Origin: an uncultured Mycoplasmatota bacterium
Lineage (GTDB): Bacteria > Bacillota_I > Bacilli_A > Izemoplasmatales > Izemoplasmataceae
Direction: 5' to 3'
Assembly (NCBI GenBank): GCA_913062645.1
Contig: CAJXVW010000001.1
Coordinates: 62,001 to 126,000 of the forward strand
DNA: 64,000 bases
In this document: positions 26,404-34,349 of the stretch, one piece after another
Layout: each line of letters begins with the position of its first letter
Numbering within the stretch: position 1 is the stretch's first letter
Notes under the pieces: generated by a model
What the model was told of the DNA's origin: nothing
Seen by the model: the letters and a program-made list of their open reading frames with translations, nothing else
The model's database searches: none
Translations under genes and position numbers: made by a program

Positions 26404-27768
26404 ATGGACGAACTGTTACAAATAGATCAGACGATTCTGCTGACCATCAAACGACTTGGCATCAATGGGGAAGGCATCGGCTTCTACAAACGGAAAGCCG
26501 TGTTTGTTCCGGGCGCATTTCCACCGGAAGAAGTCATTGTCAAGATCACCGACGTTTCGCGTAACTACGCGAGCGGGGAAATCGTTAAGTTCAATGTCAA
26601 GGCGGCCAAACGAGTCAAACCGTTCTGTCGTCATTTCGGGACGTGCGGTGGATGTCAGATCCAGCACATCGCTTACGACGAACAACTTGCGCTCAAGGAA
26701 GACATGATGAAGCAGACGTTGGAACGCTATGCGAATGTCAATCTCAAGTCGATTGAGTTCCGTGATATGGTTGGCATGACCAATCCAACACATTATCGCC
26801 ACAAGGCCCAGATGCCAGTCAAGAACACCAAGCATGGGATTACCACGGGACTGTATGAAGCGAACTCCAACAATTTGGTTCCGATTCAGGATTGTCCGGT
26901 GCAAAGCGAGCACGTCAACGTCGTCAACCAGAAGGTGATGGAGATTTGCGACAAGCACGAGATCTACGCCTTCGATCCCAAAACCATGCATGGTCTGTTG
27001 CGCTACATCGTCACCCGCGAATCGCATCATACGGGAGAAATCCAGGTGACCCTGGTGATCACGATTTTCAACCATGCCCTTCATGATGTCGCCAAGGAAA
27101 TCATCCAGTTACCACACGTCGAGAGCGTCGGGATATCCAAAAATCACGACGTCAAGAACATTGAAATCTTTGGCGAGGAAGTCGAGATCCTGGCGGGTAA
27201 GAACACCATTCAAGAAGGCATTTCAGACATCCGCTACGATCTGAAGCCAAAGGCGTTCTACCAACTCAATCCCGCACAGGCAATCAAACTGTATCAGTAC
27301 GTCAAGGGACAGCTGGACTTCCGCCATGATCAGACGATCATTGATGCCTACAGTGGCGCAGGTGCCATTGCGCTTTATTTGGCGCCGTTCGCCAAACGAG
27401 TCATCGGTATCGACAGTTCGCCGGAGTCCATCTATAGCGCGTTGCATAATAAGAAGAAAAACAATTTCAATCATGTGGATTTTGTCGAGGGTGACATCAA
27501 TCAGGCACTTCCCGCGTTGTATGACAAAGGGGTTAAACCCGATGTCATCATCATCGATCCGCCTCGCAGCGGACTGGATGCGAAGACCATCGACATCCTG
27601 ACCAGACGACCGGTGAAAAAACTGGTTTACGTTTCATGCAATCCCAGTACCCTGGCCAAGAATCTCAAATCACTCGGCCGCAAGTATACGATTCGTTCGG
27701 TCGCTCCGTTCGACATGTTCCCCCATACGTCACACATTGAATCGGTGACGGTGCTTACGGCCAAATGA
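26404..27768 (+). CDS. RNA (uracil-5-)-methyltransferase, RlmD/RlmCD family (second paralogue)
   Basis: Protein of 454 aa with the same plan as the protein at 23512: TRAM domain, Fe-S site CRHFGTCGGC near residue 75, SAM-binding IDAYSGAGAIALYLA near 312, DPPRSGLD near 385, and catalytic SCNPSTLAKNL near 410. The sequence is clearly diverged from the first copy, so the two probably methylate different uridines. ATG 26404 was chosen over upstream frames without an RBS. The gene overlaps the APH-like gene by 4 bp. Confidence 0.92.
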   Translation: MDELLQIDQTILLTIKRLGINGEGIGFYKRKAVFVPGAFPPEEVIVKITDVSRNYASGEIVKFNVKAAKRVKPFCRHFGTCGGCQIQHIAYDEQLALKEDMMKQTLERYANVNLKSIEFRDMVGMTNPTHYRHKAQMPVKNTKHGITTGLYEANSNNLVPIQDCPVQSEHVNVVNQKVMEICDKHEIYAFDPKTMHGLLRYIVTRESHHTGEIQVTLVITIFNHALHDVAKEIIQLPHVESVGISKNHDVKNIEIFGEEVEILAGKNTIQEGISDIRYDLKPKAFYQLNPAQAIKLYQYVKGQLDFRHDQTIIDAYSGAGAIALYLAPFAKRVIGIDSSPESIYSALHNKKKNNFNHVDFVEGDINQALPALYDKGVKPDVIIIDPPRSGLDAKTIDILTRRPVKKLVYVSCNPSTLAKNLKSLGRKYTIRSVAPFDMFPHTSHIESVTVLTAK

Positions 27769-28547
27769 ACCGCGATAACCTACCCGAAGCAGTTCGTATC
27801 ATCATCGACAATCGCCTTTGGTCGGAAGAAACCATCGGCATGACGGATTCGCATGTCTATCTAATGGAAGACATGGTCCTGAAGATTGAACCATTATGTG
27901 AAGAATCCGTCAATGAACATCGCATGATGGCCTGGCTACAAGGGAAACTTCCCGTTCCGCAAATACTTGCAAGTATTGCTCAGGATGGCATGAACTACCT
28001 ATTGACATCCCGCTTGAACGGTCATATGGCATGTGCCCCGATACAGCTTCAAGAGCGGGAACAATTGATTCGTCTGCTAGTCAAGGGAATGCATCAGATG
28101 TGGCACATTGACATCACGGATTGTCCTGTGCGAAACGACGTATCGAACAAGCTGCGACAAGCAAAAGAGCGGATAGATCAAAATCGCTTGGACAACGACG
28201 ATTGGGATGCTCCATGGTTGTCTGAGATTGGTGCCCAGGATCCGGAAACGCTCTACAAATGGCTTTCAGATCACCGCCCAGAACAAGAGGAATGGGTGTT
28301 CTCGCACGGTGATTATTGTCTTCCCAATGTGTTTTTTGAAGGAGAGAATGTGACCGGTTTTGTAGATTTGGGTCGCAGCGGAATTGCAGATAAATGGCAA
28401 GATATTGCACTCTGTCTACGCAGTCTTCAATACAATTTGAATTGCTCGGACACGCAAACGTTGGAACGAGAGTTCTTCGCTGAACTGGGGCTAGAACCAG
28501 ACTATGAGCGACTGCGTTATTATCTGTTGCTGGATGAATTATTCTAG
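27765..28547 (+). CDS. APH(3')-like aminoglycoside phosphotransferase
   Basis: Kinase-fold protein of 260 aa, the normal APH(3') length. The catalytic loop HGDYCLPN near residue 180 (Asp as base, Asn for Mg), the second-metal motif GFVDLGRSGIADKWQD near 198, and the C-terminal YYLLLDELF are hallmarks of APH(3') enzymes such as APH(3')-III, which phosphorylate the 3'-OH of kanamycin and neomycin. It is translationally coupled to the methyltransferase upstream, which suggests a resident chromosomal gene rather than a recent cassette. A related small-molecule kinase is possible; activity is not proven. Confidence 0.85.
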   Translation: MNRDNLPEAVRIIIDNRLWSEETIGMTDSHVYLMEDMVLKIEPLCEESVNEHRMMAWLQGKLPVPQILASIAQDGMNYLLTSRLNGHMACAPIQLQEREQLIRLLVKGMHQMWHIDITDCPVRNDVSNKLRQAKERIDQNRLDNDDWDAPWLSEIGAQDPETLYKWLSDHRPEQEEWVFSHGDYCLPNVFFEGENVTGFVDLGRSGIADKWQDIALCLRSLQYNLNCSDTQTLEREFFAELGLEPDYERLRYYLLLDELF

Positions 28548-28572
28548 AAAATCGCCATCATGGCGATTTTTT
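28548..28572 (+). terminator. Rho-independent terminator
   Basis: AAAATCGCCA-TCA-TGGCGATTTT plus further T's, beginning right at the APH-like stop codon. Confidence 0.88.
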
Positions 28573-28574
28573 GT

Positions 28575-28646
28575 TTGACAAATCTTCGGAATTGAAGTAA
28601 TATATAGATGTACGATATAACGTAAGACGATATATAGATTGGAGGA
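28575..28646 (+). promoter_or_regulatory. Promoter and repeat-rich operator region of the PadR-DUF2812 pair
   Basis: TTGACA (28575-28580), 17 bp, TAATAT (28598-28603). Downstream, TATATAGAT occurs at 28601-28609 and 28631-28639, and ACGATATA at 28612-28619 and 28627-28634 (15 bp apart), before the GGAGGAG RBS. The repeats are likely PadR contact sites. Confidence 0.6.
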
Positions 28647-28653
28647 GATGTTT

Positions 28654-28980
28654 ATGGACAAGATCATAGAACGACTCTCGCCTTTAACAGAAGCTTCGTT
28701 TTATATCCTGCTATCGCTGCGAAAGCCAATGCATGGTTACGGCATCATCAAAGCTGTTGAAGAGATGACCAATGGCAGGCTGCATTTAGCAGCAGGAACT
28801 TTGTATGGTGCATTACAGAATCTACAGAAGTATGAGTGTATTGAATTGTATAGCTTCGACAAGGCGAACAAAAAGAAAAAAGAATATGTCATCACCGACA
28901 GTGGTACCAAGTTGTTAAATTACGAAATTGTTCGTTTAGAGAACATGATTCGTCATGCTAAAGGATATGATATGAAATGA
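28654..28980 (+). CDS. PadR family transcriptional regulator
   Basis: Winged-helix protein of 108 aa: EASFYILLSLRKPMHGYGIIKAVEEMT, then the recognition helix LAAGTLYGALQNLQKYE, then a wing with Lys-rich turns. ATG 28654 fits the GGAGGAG RBS spacing better than the ATG at 28648. It overlaps the next gene by ATGA. PadR-DUF2812 is a known recurring pair in Bacillota. Its DNA is more AT-rich than the flanks, which suggests it came in with the 28.6-30.8 kb segment. Confidence 0.9.
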   Translation: MDKIIERLSPLTEASFYILLSLRKPMHGYGIIKAVEEMTNGRLHLAAGTLYGALQNLQKYECIELYSFDKANKKKKEYVITDSGTKLLNYEIVRLENMIRHAKGYDMK

Positions 28981-29510
28981 TTACAAAACGAAAAGTGTTT
29001 TTTGCCTGGCAAGCCGACAAAGAAAAACAATGGCTTGAAGATCTGGCAAAGCAAGGATATGTACTCGAAGATATAAAACTGTTCACTTACACCTTCTCAA
29101 AACAAGAACCGCAAGATCTCGTCTATCAGTTTGATTTCCAAATTTTGTCAAAAGCAAACGAAGCGGAGTATCTCGAGCTGTTTGAAGATTGGACCTTTAT
29201 CAAGCGATTTGGCGGATGGTATTACTTTCGTAAGCCAAAAGATTCAACAAATACCAATGAAATATACAACGATAACATCTCCAAAAGCGCAATGTTTAAG
29301 CGCATTATCGGATTTCTTGCGTTGGTTGGGTTCCCGCTGTATTACCAAGTGATTTTTGTCTTCCCAAACATGGAATCCAATAGGTTGGCATATCCCAATT
29401 TTTACTTCTTCCTTAGAATAATTGTAGTGATCTTCCTTGTATTACATTTGTTAGCTTCCTTGCGAATATTTGCTGTGTACTTGAGCTACAAGAAAAAGAT
29501 CTCAGAATGA
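28977..29510 (+). CDS. DUF2812 membrane protein
   Basis: Protein of 177 aa. The N-terminal half carries the DUF2812 pattern (KVFFAWQADKEKQWLEDLAKQGYVLEDI, then FGGWYYFRKP near 80), a soluble alpha/beta module. Two hydrophobic helices follow at about 112-133 and 143-168. The PadR partner upstream presumably represses it. Function is unknown; it is expected in the membrane with the DUF2812 part in the cytosol. Confidence 0.87.
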   Translation: MITKRKVFFAWQADKEKQWLEDLAKQGYVLEDIKLFTYTFSKQEPQDLVYQFDFQILSKANEAEYLELFEDWTFIKRFGGWYYFRKPKDSTNTNEIYNDNISKSAMFKRIIGFLALVGFPLYYQVIFVFPNMESNRLAYPNFYFFLRIIVVIFLVLHLLASLRIFAVYLSYKKKISE

Positions 29511-29540
29511 AACCAGTCAAATTTGGCTGGTTTTATTTTT
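29511..29540 (+). terminator. Terminator after DUF2812
   Basis: AACCAGTC (29511-29518) pairs with GGCTGGTT (29525-29532), with one T-G pair and loop AAATTT, followed by a T-rich tail. Confidence 0.7.
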
Positions 29541-29584
29541 TGTATTGAATTACAAACTACGCATTGTTGCAATCTCGAACAACA

Positions 29585-29692
29585 TTATCCACAAAGATAT
29601 CCACAGCGATGAAGCCAACCGACGTTTTTGTGGAAAAGTACTTATCAAATTGAAACCAACACAATTCGAATTTACATTTGACATGTGGAAAA
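29585..29692. promoter_or_regulatory. Cluster of four DnaA-box-like 9-mers
   Basis: TTATCCACA (29585-29593) is a perfect consensus box. ATATCCACA (29597-29605) and, on the other strand, TGTGGAAAA at 29629-29637 and again at 29684-29692 each differ from the consensus at one position. They lie in a 225-bp gene-free AT-rich gap; the last one touches the promoter of the TetR gene. No dnaA or dnaN is nearby. Confidence 0.45.
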
Positions 29693-29706
29693 ATGCCGTT
29701 TATAAT
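29678..29706 (+). promoter_or_regulatory. Consensus promoter of the TetR-acetyltransferase unit
   Basis: TTGACA (29678-29683), exactly 17 bp, TATAAT (29701-29706): a perfect sigma-A promoter, the strongest-looking in the window. Confidence 0.8.
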
Positions 29707-29735
29707 GAGTATATAGTCAGTGAGTGGGTGGTCAT

Positions 29736-30320
29736 TTGAATAGACGTGAAGAATCAAAACTTGAAACAAGGAAGAAAATTCTTGAAAGTACCACAGATCT
29801 GTTGTTAGAGAATGGCTTTGTGAAGGTCTCAACAAAGGATATTGCCAAAGTTTCAGATGTATCACAAGGATCGATTTTTTTGCATTTTGATTCCAAAGAG
29901 AATCTTTTGATCTCGATACTTGAGAGCAATATTAATCATCTGGAAAATGACTTAGATGAGCGATGTAAAGCAACTTCTTCAATGGATGAGTTCGTTCGTT
30001 TGTTGTTGGATGTTCTAGTTCAACATGAGAACATGTTGGCTAGGGCATACAATGACTATCCGTATCTGACGGATTCATTGCGAAAACAGATTGATGATTT
30101 GGAAACTAAAATGAAAAACTACTTCTTTGATATCTACAAGCAAAATCGGTCAACTACTCCAAACATCATTGATTCGTTCATTTTGATTGATGCTTTTTTA
30201 TCGCAAATTAAGAATTATTTACTGGAAAAAAACGTGTTTTCCATTACCAATTCTATTCTTCGTCAACGCCGGGGACGAATCATGAAACTTTATCGGATGA
30301 TGTTTGGAGATAATCGCTGA
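29736..30320 (+). CDS. TetR/AcrR family regulator
   Basis: Regulator of 194 aa with the HTH at about 28-55 (VSTKDIAKVSDVSQGSIFLHFDSKENLL). The C-terminal domain is helical and unspecific. The start is uncertain: TTG 29736 follows GGTGGTC closely, and a GTG at 29724 would add four residues. Its stop codon overlaps the ATG of the acetyltransferase (TGATG), so both come from one mRNA. The gene is AT-rich compared with the 30 kb to the left. I infer local control of the acetyltransferase. Confidence 0.85.
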   Translation: MNRREESKLETRKKILESTTDLLLENGFVKVSTKDIAKVSDVSQGSIFLHFDSKENLLISILESNINHLENDLDERCKATSSMDEFVRLLLDVLVQHENMLARAYNDYPYLTDSLRKQIDDLETKMKNYFFDIYKQNRSTTPNIIDSFILIDAFLSQIKNYLLEKNVFSITNSILRQRRGRIMKLYRMMFGDNR

Positions 30321-30832
30321 TGATTTCATTCCGAGCAATGCAACAATCTGACATTTCAACCGTTCTACACTGGCTTCAGCAGCACCACGTATCAGAGTAT
30401 TGGTTCTCGGTTCGAAACAGTACGGACGATGAAATCCGAAAAAAATACGAGAAACGTCTAAAAGAAGGCATAATCGAGTTGTATATTATGATGGTAAACA
30501 ATCAAGATATTGGTCTTATTCAAACGTATTTTCTTGAAACAGGCAATCCGTTTCGTGTCAATGTCCCCGCAAAAGGTATCGATTTGTTCATCGGTGAGAA
30601 AGAATTTCTGAATAAAGGATTTGGGTCGCGATTGATTGAACTGTTCTTGGAAGAACATGTTTTTGATGACCCGAAGGTTTCCTTCGCATGCATCGATCCC
30701 GAAGTTGCCAACGAACGAGCGATTCGAGTGTATGAAAAGTGCGGATTTGTTCCGATTCATGCCGGGTATTGTCCTCATTCAAAATTGTTGACTTGTTACA
30801 TGACGCTTCAACGACAAAAAGAAAAGGCCTGA
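30320..30832 (+). CDS. GNAT acetyltransferase, AAC(6')-like
   Basis: Protein of 170 aa. The acetyl-CoA motif A reads KEFLNKGFGSRLIELFLEE. The segment VSFACIDPEVANERAIRVYEKCGF near residue 115-138 (DPxxxNxRAIRxYEKxGF) is the signature shared with AAC(6')-type aminoglycoside acetyltransferases. The N-terminus HWLQQHHVSEYW also fits that group (LxxWLxxPHVxxWW). Substrates could be aminoglycosides or other amines. It is co-transcribed with TetR. Its stop lies within the shared terminator. Confidence 0.8.
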   Translation: MISFRAMQQSDISTVLHWLQQHHVSEYWFSVRNSTDDEIRKKYEKRLKEGIIELYIMMVNNQDIGLIQTYFLETGNPFRVNVPAKGIDLFIGEKEFLNKGFGSRLIELFLEEHVFDDPKVSFACIDPEVANERAIRVYEKCGFVPIHAGYCPHSKLLTCYMTLQRQKEKA

Positions 30833-30846
30833 TCATCAGGCCTTTT
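30822..30846. terminator. Shared bidirectional terminator containing both stop codons
   Basis: AAAAGGCCTG (30822-30831) pairs with CAGGCCTTTT (30837-30846), loop ATCAT. The rightward stop (30830-30832) and the leftward LacI stop (30838-30836) both sit inside it. Confidence 0.9.
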
Positions 30847-31813
30847 TGGTTGTTTCACGTTCGATTAATTCCACTGGGAGTGATTGATGGAGGGATTCGA
30901 GCTCTTTCTTCTGAATGAGAAGCTGTAGTTGTTCGGTAGCGACCTTCCCAATCAAATCGATTGGTTGCCGGATGGTTGTCAGTTTGGGAACGAGGACACC
31001 GGCCAGTTCGATGTTGTCAAAGCCGATGACCTGTACGTCATCCGGGATTTTGTAACCGAGCTTCGATAACGCACTGATGACATAGAAGGCAATGATGTCA
31101 CTGGAGCAGAAGATGCCGTCGACATCCGGGTGTTTCTTAAGAAACATTTCAATGTCGTCGATGTCCGGCGTTTTGAAATCGAGATCGAAACTATACGCTT
31201 CCACACCGTCCGTGACATCGATGACCGAATAGAACCCCTTGGCGCGATCCACGACAGTAATCAAATCACTAGGACCGCGGAAGTGGATGATGTGCTTGCA
31301 GCCGCTGGCAACAAGCTTTTCGGCAGCTAGCTGTCCGCCTTGTACATTGTCGCTCATGATCGAAGGAACGTTGTCATCGATGATGTGATCGATGGTGAGT
31401 ATGGGGATGTCCAACTTCAAATAGGATTTCGCACTGCGCGTGTTCGCGGTAAGAATCAACCCGTCGATGTTGTACTGATTCAAAACGTTCAGATATTTTT
31501 TCTCCAGTTCGATGTCATCTTTCGAGTTGAAGATCATTAATTTATAGCCGATGTGCATCACGGCGTCTTCGATGGCTTCGATCAGTTCGGCGAAGAAGTA
31601 CGTAGAGATGTGAGGGACGATGAGCCCGATGATGTTGGAACGCTTGCGAAACAGCGAACGCGCCAGTTCATTGGGAACGTAACCCAGTTCCTTTATGGCG
31701 TTTTCGACCAGTTTGCGCGTTTCGACATTGACGTAGCCTGTGTTGTTGATGACGCGCGATACGGTGGCCACACTGACGTTGGCCCGTTTGGCGACATCTT
31801 TGATTGTCGGCAT
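30836..31813 (-). CDS. LacI family transcriptional regulator
   Basis: Protein of 325 aa. The N-terminal HTH and hinge are complete: TIKDVAKRANVSVATVSRVINNTGYVNVETRKLV, then NELARSLFRKRSNIIGLI. A type-1 periplasmic-binding-protein-like sugar-sensing domain follows (about 60-320). It is divergent from a GH13 glucan-active gene, so the inducer is probably a maltodextrin or related glucoside and the target is that gene plus itself. Its own promoter on the minus strand is TTTACA-17 bp-TATAAT (31865-31837). Confidence 0.92.
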   Translation of the reverse strand: MPTIKDVAKRANVSVATVSRVINNTGYVNVETRKLVENAIKELGYVPNELARSLFRKRSNIIGLIVPHISTYFFAELIEAIEDAVMHIGYKLMIFNSKDDIELEKKYLNVLNQYNIDGLILTANTRSAKSYLKLDIPILTIDHIIDDNVPSIMSDNVQGGQLAAEKLVASGCKHIIHFRGPSDLITVVDRAKGFYSVIDVTDGVEAYSFDLDFKTPDIDDIEMFLKKHPDVDGIFCSSDIIAFYVISALSKLGYKIPDDVQVIGFDNIELAGVLVPKLTTIRQPIDLIGKVATEQLQLLIQKKELESLHQSLPVELIERETTKKA

Positions 31814-31836
31814 AACATCACTTCCTCACTAAAGTC

Positions 31837-31885
31837 ATTATATTACATGTGGGGTCTTTTGTAAATCAAATAGAAGTGGTATAAT
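31837..31885. promoter_or_regulatory. Divergent promoters of lacI and the GH13 gene
   Basis: Minus strand: TTTACA (31865-31860), 17 bp, TATAAT (31842-31837). Plus strand: TGG-TATAAT (31877-31885). The two overlap, so one bound repressor could block both. No clean LacI-type central CG palindrome is visible. Confidence 0.6.
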
Positions 31886-31908
31886 GCTTATTGATTGGAG
31901 GGAACAAC

Positions 31909-33195
31909 ATGAGTACAACCACACCGGTCGAATGGCGGAAACTGTTCCTGTATCAGGTCTATCTGCGTAGCCATACGCCATCTGGCACCATCCAGGATTT
32001 CATCACGGACCTTGATCGCATTCGTGATCTTGGTGTCGATATCGTCTATTTCATGCCGATTCATCCAATCGGCAAGATCAAGCGCAAAGGAAGTCTTGGC
32101 TGTCCATACAGCATCTTGGATTACCGCGCAATCAATCCCGAATACGGCACCATCGATGATTTCCGTGATGCCGTCGACGCAATCCATGCGCACGACATGA
32201 AAGTGATGATCGACGTTGTCTACAATCACACCTCGCACGATTCGAAGTTGTTGGCGGAACATCCGGAATACTTCTTACAGAAAGATGGCAAACTCTTCAG
32301 CAAGGAGCCCCACTGGTCGGATGTCCAGGATCTCGATTACGCGGCCGGACAACCGCTTTGGGACGAGCTTGTTGATACGCTCTTGAATTGGATGAAACTC
32401 GGAGTCGATGGCTTCCGGTTTGATGTCACCAGTTTTTTGCCACTGGCATTTTTGGAATACGCCAACCGGAAGATGCGTGCGCTCAATCCCGACGTTGTTC
32501 TCCTCAGTGAGTCGATTCACGGCGGATATCTGCGTCACATGCGCAATCGCGGCTTTTCGATTCTCAGTGAATCGGAGATTTATCAGGTGTTTGACATGGC
32601 TTACGACTATGACGTGCACCCGTATTTTGAAGCATACCTGGCTAACAAGATTCCACTGAACACGTATTTGCGGGAGTTGTTGCGTCAAGAGGAAATCTAT
32701 CCCCAAAACTACATCAAACTGCGCAACCTTGAGAATCATGATCTGATACGCATTGCGCATGTTCTGAATGAGGATCCCGACAAGATCGACAATTGGACGG
32801 CCTTCAACTTCTTTCTGAAAGGATCCACGATGATCTATGCCGGTGAAGAACGTTCCGCAACCCATCAGCCCAGCCTGTTTGAAAAGGAGCCGGTCGACTG
32901 GAGTGGACGTGACATCTCGCCATTGATTCGCAAGCTAGCCGAGATTGCCAAGTACGACCATCTGACGTACGGTGCGTTTGATATCATACTGCAGGAAAAG
33001 GAAGTCGTCTGCTTAACATACAAGTACGGCAAAGAAACACTTGTCGGTGTCTTCAACGTTGGTTCGGAACAGGGTGAAATCTCGCTCGATATTCCCGCTG
33101 GAAGGTATCAAAATCTATTGTCGAACTCCGTTTTGACTGTCTCGAGCGGCAAGTTTGAACTTGTCAAAGAGCCGCTCATTTTCCTGGTCCGATGA
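31909..33195 (+). CDS. GH13 alpha-amylase family enzyme
   Basis: Cytoplasmic (no signal peptide) alpha-glucan-active TIM-barrel protein of 428 aa. Conserved regions: DVVYNHTSHDS (region I) near residue 105, GFRFDVTSF with the nucleophile Asp near 170 (region II), LLSESIHGG with the acid Glu near 198 (region III), and LENHDLIR with the third Asp near 278 (region IV). A short C-terminal beta domain follows. The start ATG 31909 lies after GGAGGGAACAAC. LacI control and cytosolic location point to breakdown of imported maltodextrins or related glucosides. The exact specificity cannot be read. Confidence 0.92.
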   Translation: MSTTTPVEWRKLFLYQVYLRSHTPSGTIQDFITDLDRIRDLGVDIVYFMPIHPIGKIKRKGSLGCPYSILDYRAINPEYGTIDDFRDAVDAIHAHDMKVMIDVVYNHTSHDSKLLAEHPEYFLQKDGKLFSKEPHWSDVQDLDYAAGQPLWDELVDTLLNWMKLGVDGFRFDVTSFLPLAFLEYANRKMRALNPDVVLLSESIHGGYLRHMRNRGFSILSESEIYQVFDMAYDYDVHPYFEAYLANKIPLNTYLRELLRQEEIYPQNYIKLRNLENHDLIRIAHVLNEDPDKIDNWTAFNFFLKGSTMIYAGEERSATHQPSLFEKEPVDWSGRDISPLIRKLAEIAKYDHLTYGAFDIILQEKEVVCLTYKYGKETLVGVFNVGSEQGEISLDIPAGRYQNLLSNSVLTVSSGKFELVKEPLIFLVR

Positions 33196-34292
33196 AGATT
33201 CTGACGACGATCACGGTAGTGTTGTCGGTCATGATGATGGTCGCCTGCGGCGGGAGTGACCTGGATTATGACGACTTCACCGACCATCAGGTAACCACCT
33301 ACTTCGAAGCGGAAACCATGGAGGGACGTTACATTCTGTTCTATTACGACAGCACCGATGATGCTGATCAAGGAATCAAACAGGAACTGTTGTCGTTTTT
33401 CCAAGCGTTTGAACTCCTCCCGTATTACTTTCTGGATACCAGTAGCATTGAAACCGAATCTTCCTACTTCGGGGCGTACGATGAGGAACCCGTGGTTCAT
33501 GTCATCCTCAGTGAAACCATCAGCGAAAGCTACATCGGGGAAGAACGGATTCGAACATTCCTCGACACGTATGGCAACATGGAACTGTCCTACGACACAT
33601 TCAGTTCTCAGACGAAACAGGATCCGGCCGATGCCATCGTTCCTGGGAATGGCGATTATCTGATCTATTATTACGAAGAGGATTGCGCCGATTGCACCAC
33701 TTTGGAAACCGACATATGGGAATGGTCGTTCCGCCGTTACAGCACCGACATCCTGTTTATCGACGGCAGTGAAGCCGACCTGAGTGAATTGCCGTCCAAC
33801 CTGGTGATTCTCACCGAAGGCGCACCGCTCTTGTTGGTGATGGACGACGGCGTCTTCCACAACGAGTATTACGATACCGTCGAATCGATTCGCACCTATT
33901 TGGACGATCATCTGGATTGCGCGATCATCGCCAACGATCAAACGCTGGATTACGCTGATTTTGCCGATCATGCGCTCGACAGTTTTGACGATACGCTGAC
34001 AATCTCTGACAATCTGCATTTCGAATACTATTACAGCCCCTATTGCAGTCACTGCAACTCGATCAAGATCGACGTCCTCAACTTCTTCCACAGACTGGAT
34101 GACATCGAGTACTATCTGATCAATGCGTCTGCGGCGACCGGGCTCCCCAAGATCGACAGTTTCCGTGGCGTTCCGGCGCTTTACGTCATTGCCGACAACG
34201 AAGTCGTGATGGAGATTGTCGGATCGGAAGACATCCCCATCTTCATTTCCGACTACTGCATGGGACACATCGATCTCAGTGAATACGAATGA
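33192..34292 (+). CDS. Lipoprotein with three tandem thioredoxin-like domains
   Basis: Protein of 366 aa. The lipoprotein signal ends in the lipobox VMMMVAC (Cys about 19). The mature protein repeats a beta-alpha-beta unit of about 115 residues three times (about 30-140, 145-250, 258-362). Each unit opens with an aromatic strand (YILFYYD, YLIYYYEEDC, FEYYYSPYC). The first lacks Cys, the second has C165-A-D-C168, the third C285-S-H-C288, at the position of the thioredoxin CxxC. I infer an outer-face thiol-disulfide protein. It overlaps the GH13 stop by ATGA, although a functional tie to sugar use is not obvious. Confidence 0.8.
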   Translation: MKILTTITVVLSVMMMVACGGSDLDYDDFTDHQVTTYFEAETMEGRYILFYYDSTDDADQGIKQELLSFFQAFELLPYYFLDTSSIETESSYFGAYDEEPVVHVILSETISESYIGEERIRTFLDTYGNMELSYDTFSSQTKQDPADAIVPGNGDYLIYYYEEDCADCTTLETDIWEWSFRRYSTDILFIDGSEADLSELPSNLVILTEGAPLLLVMDDGVFHNEYYDTVESIRTYLDDHLDCAIIANDQTLDYADFADHALDSFDDTLTISDNLHFEYYYSPYCSHCNSIKIDVLNFFHRLDDIEYYLINASAATGLPKIDSFRGVPALYVIADNEVVMEIVGSEDIPIFISDYCMGHIDLSEYE

Positions 34293-34294
34293 CA

Positions 34295-34321
34295 AACAAA
34301 ACCACCTCGTGGTTTTGTTTT
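34295..34321 (+). terminator. Rho-independent terminator
   Basis: AACAAAACCAC-CTC-GTGGTTTTGTT followed by T's, directly after the thioredoxin-like lipoprotein gene. Confidence 0.88.
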
Positions 34322-34325
34322 TGTA

Positions 34326-34346
34326 TGATATAATGATGGTGGTGAT
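34326..34346 (+). promoter_or_regulatory. Extended -10 promoter and RBS of trmFO
   Basis: TGA-TATAAT at 34326-34334, then GGTGGTGAT shortly before the ATG at 34350. The -10 follows the previous terminator by only 8 bp. Confidence 0.55.
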
Positions 34347-34349
34347 AAC

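Noticed and set aside
29545-29739. 64-codon rightward frame in the DnaA-box gap
   Set aside because: No RBS, unlike any family, and it runs across the consensus promoter and into the start of the TetR gene.
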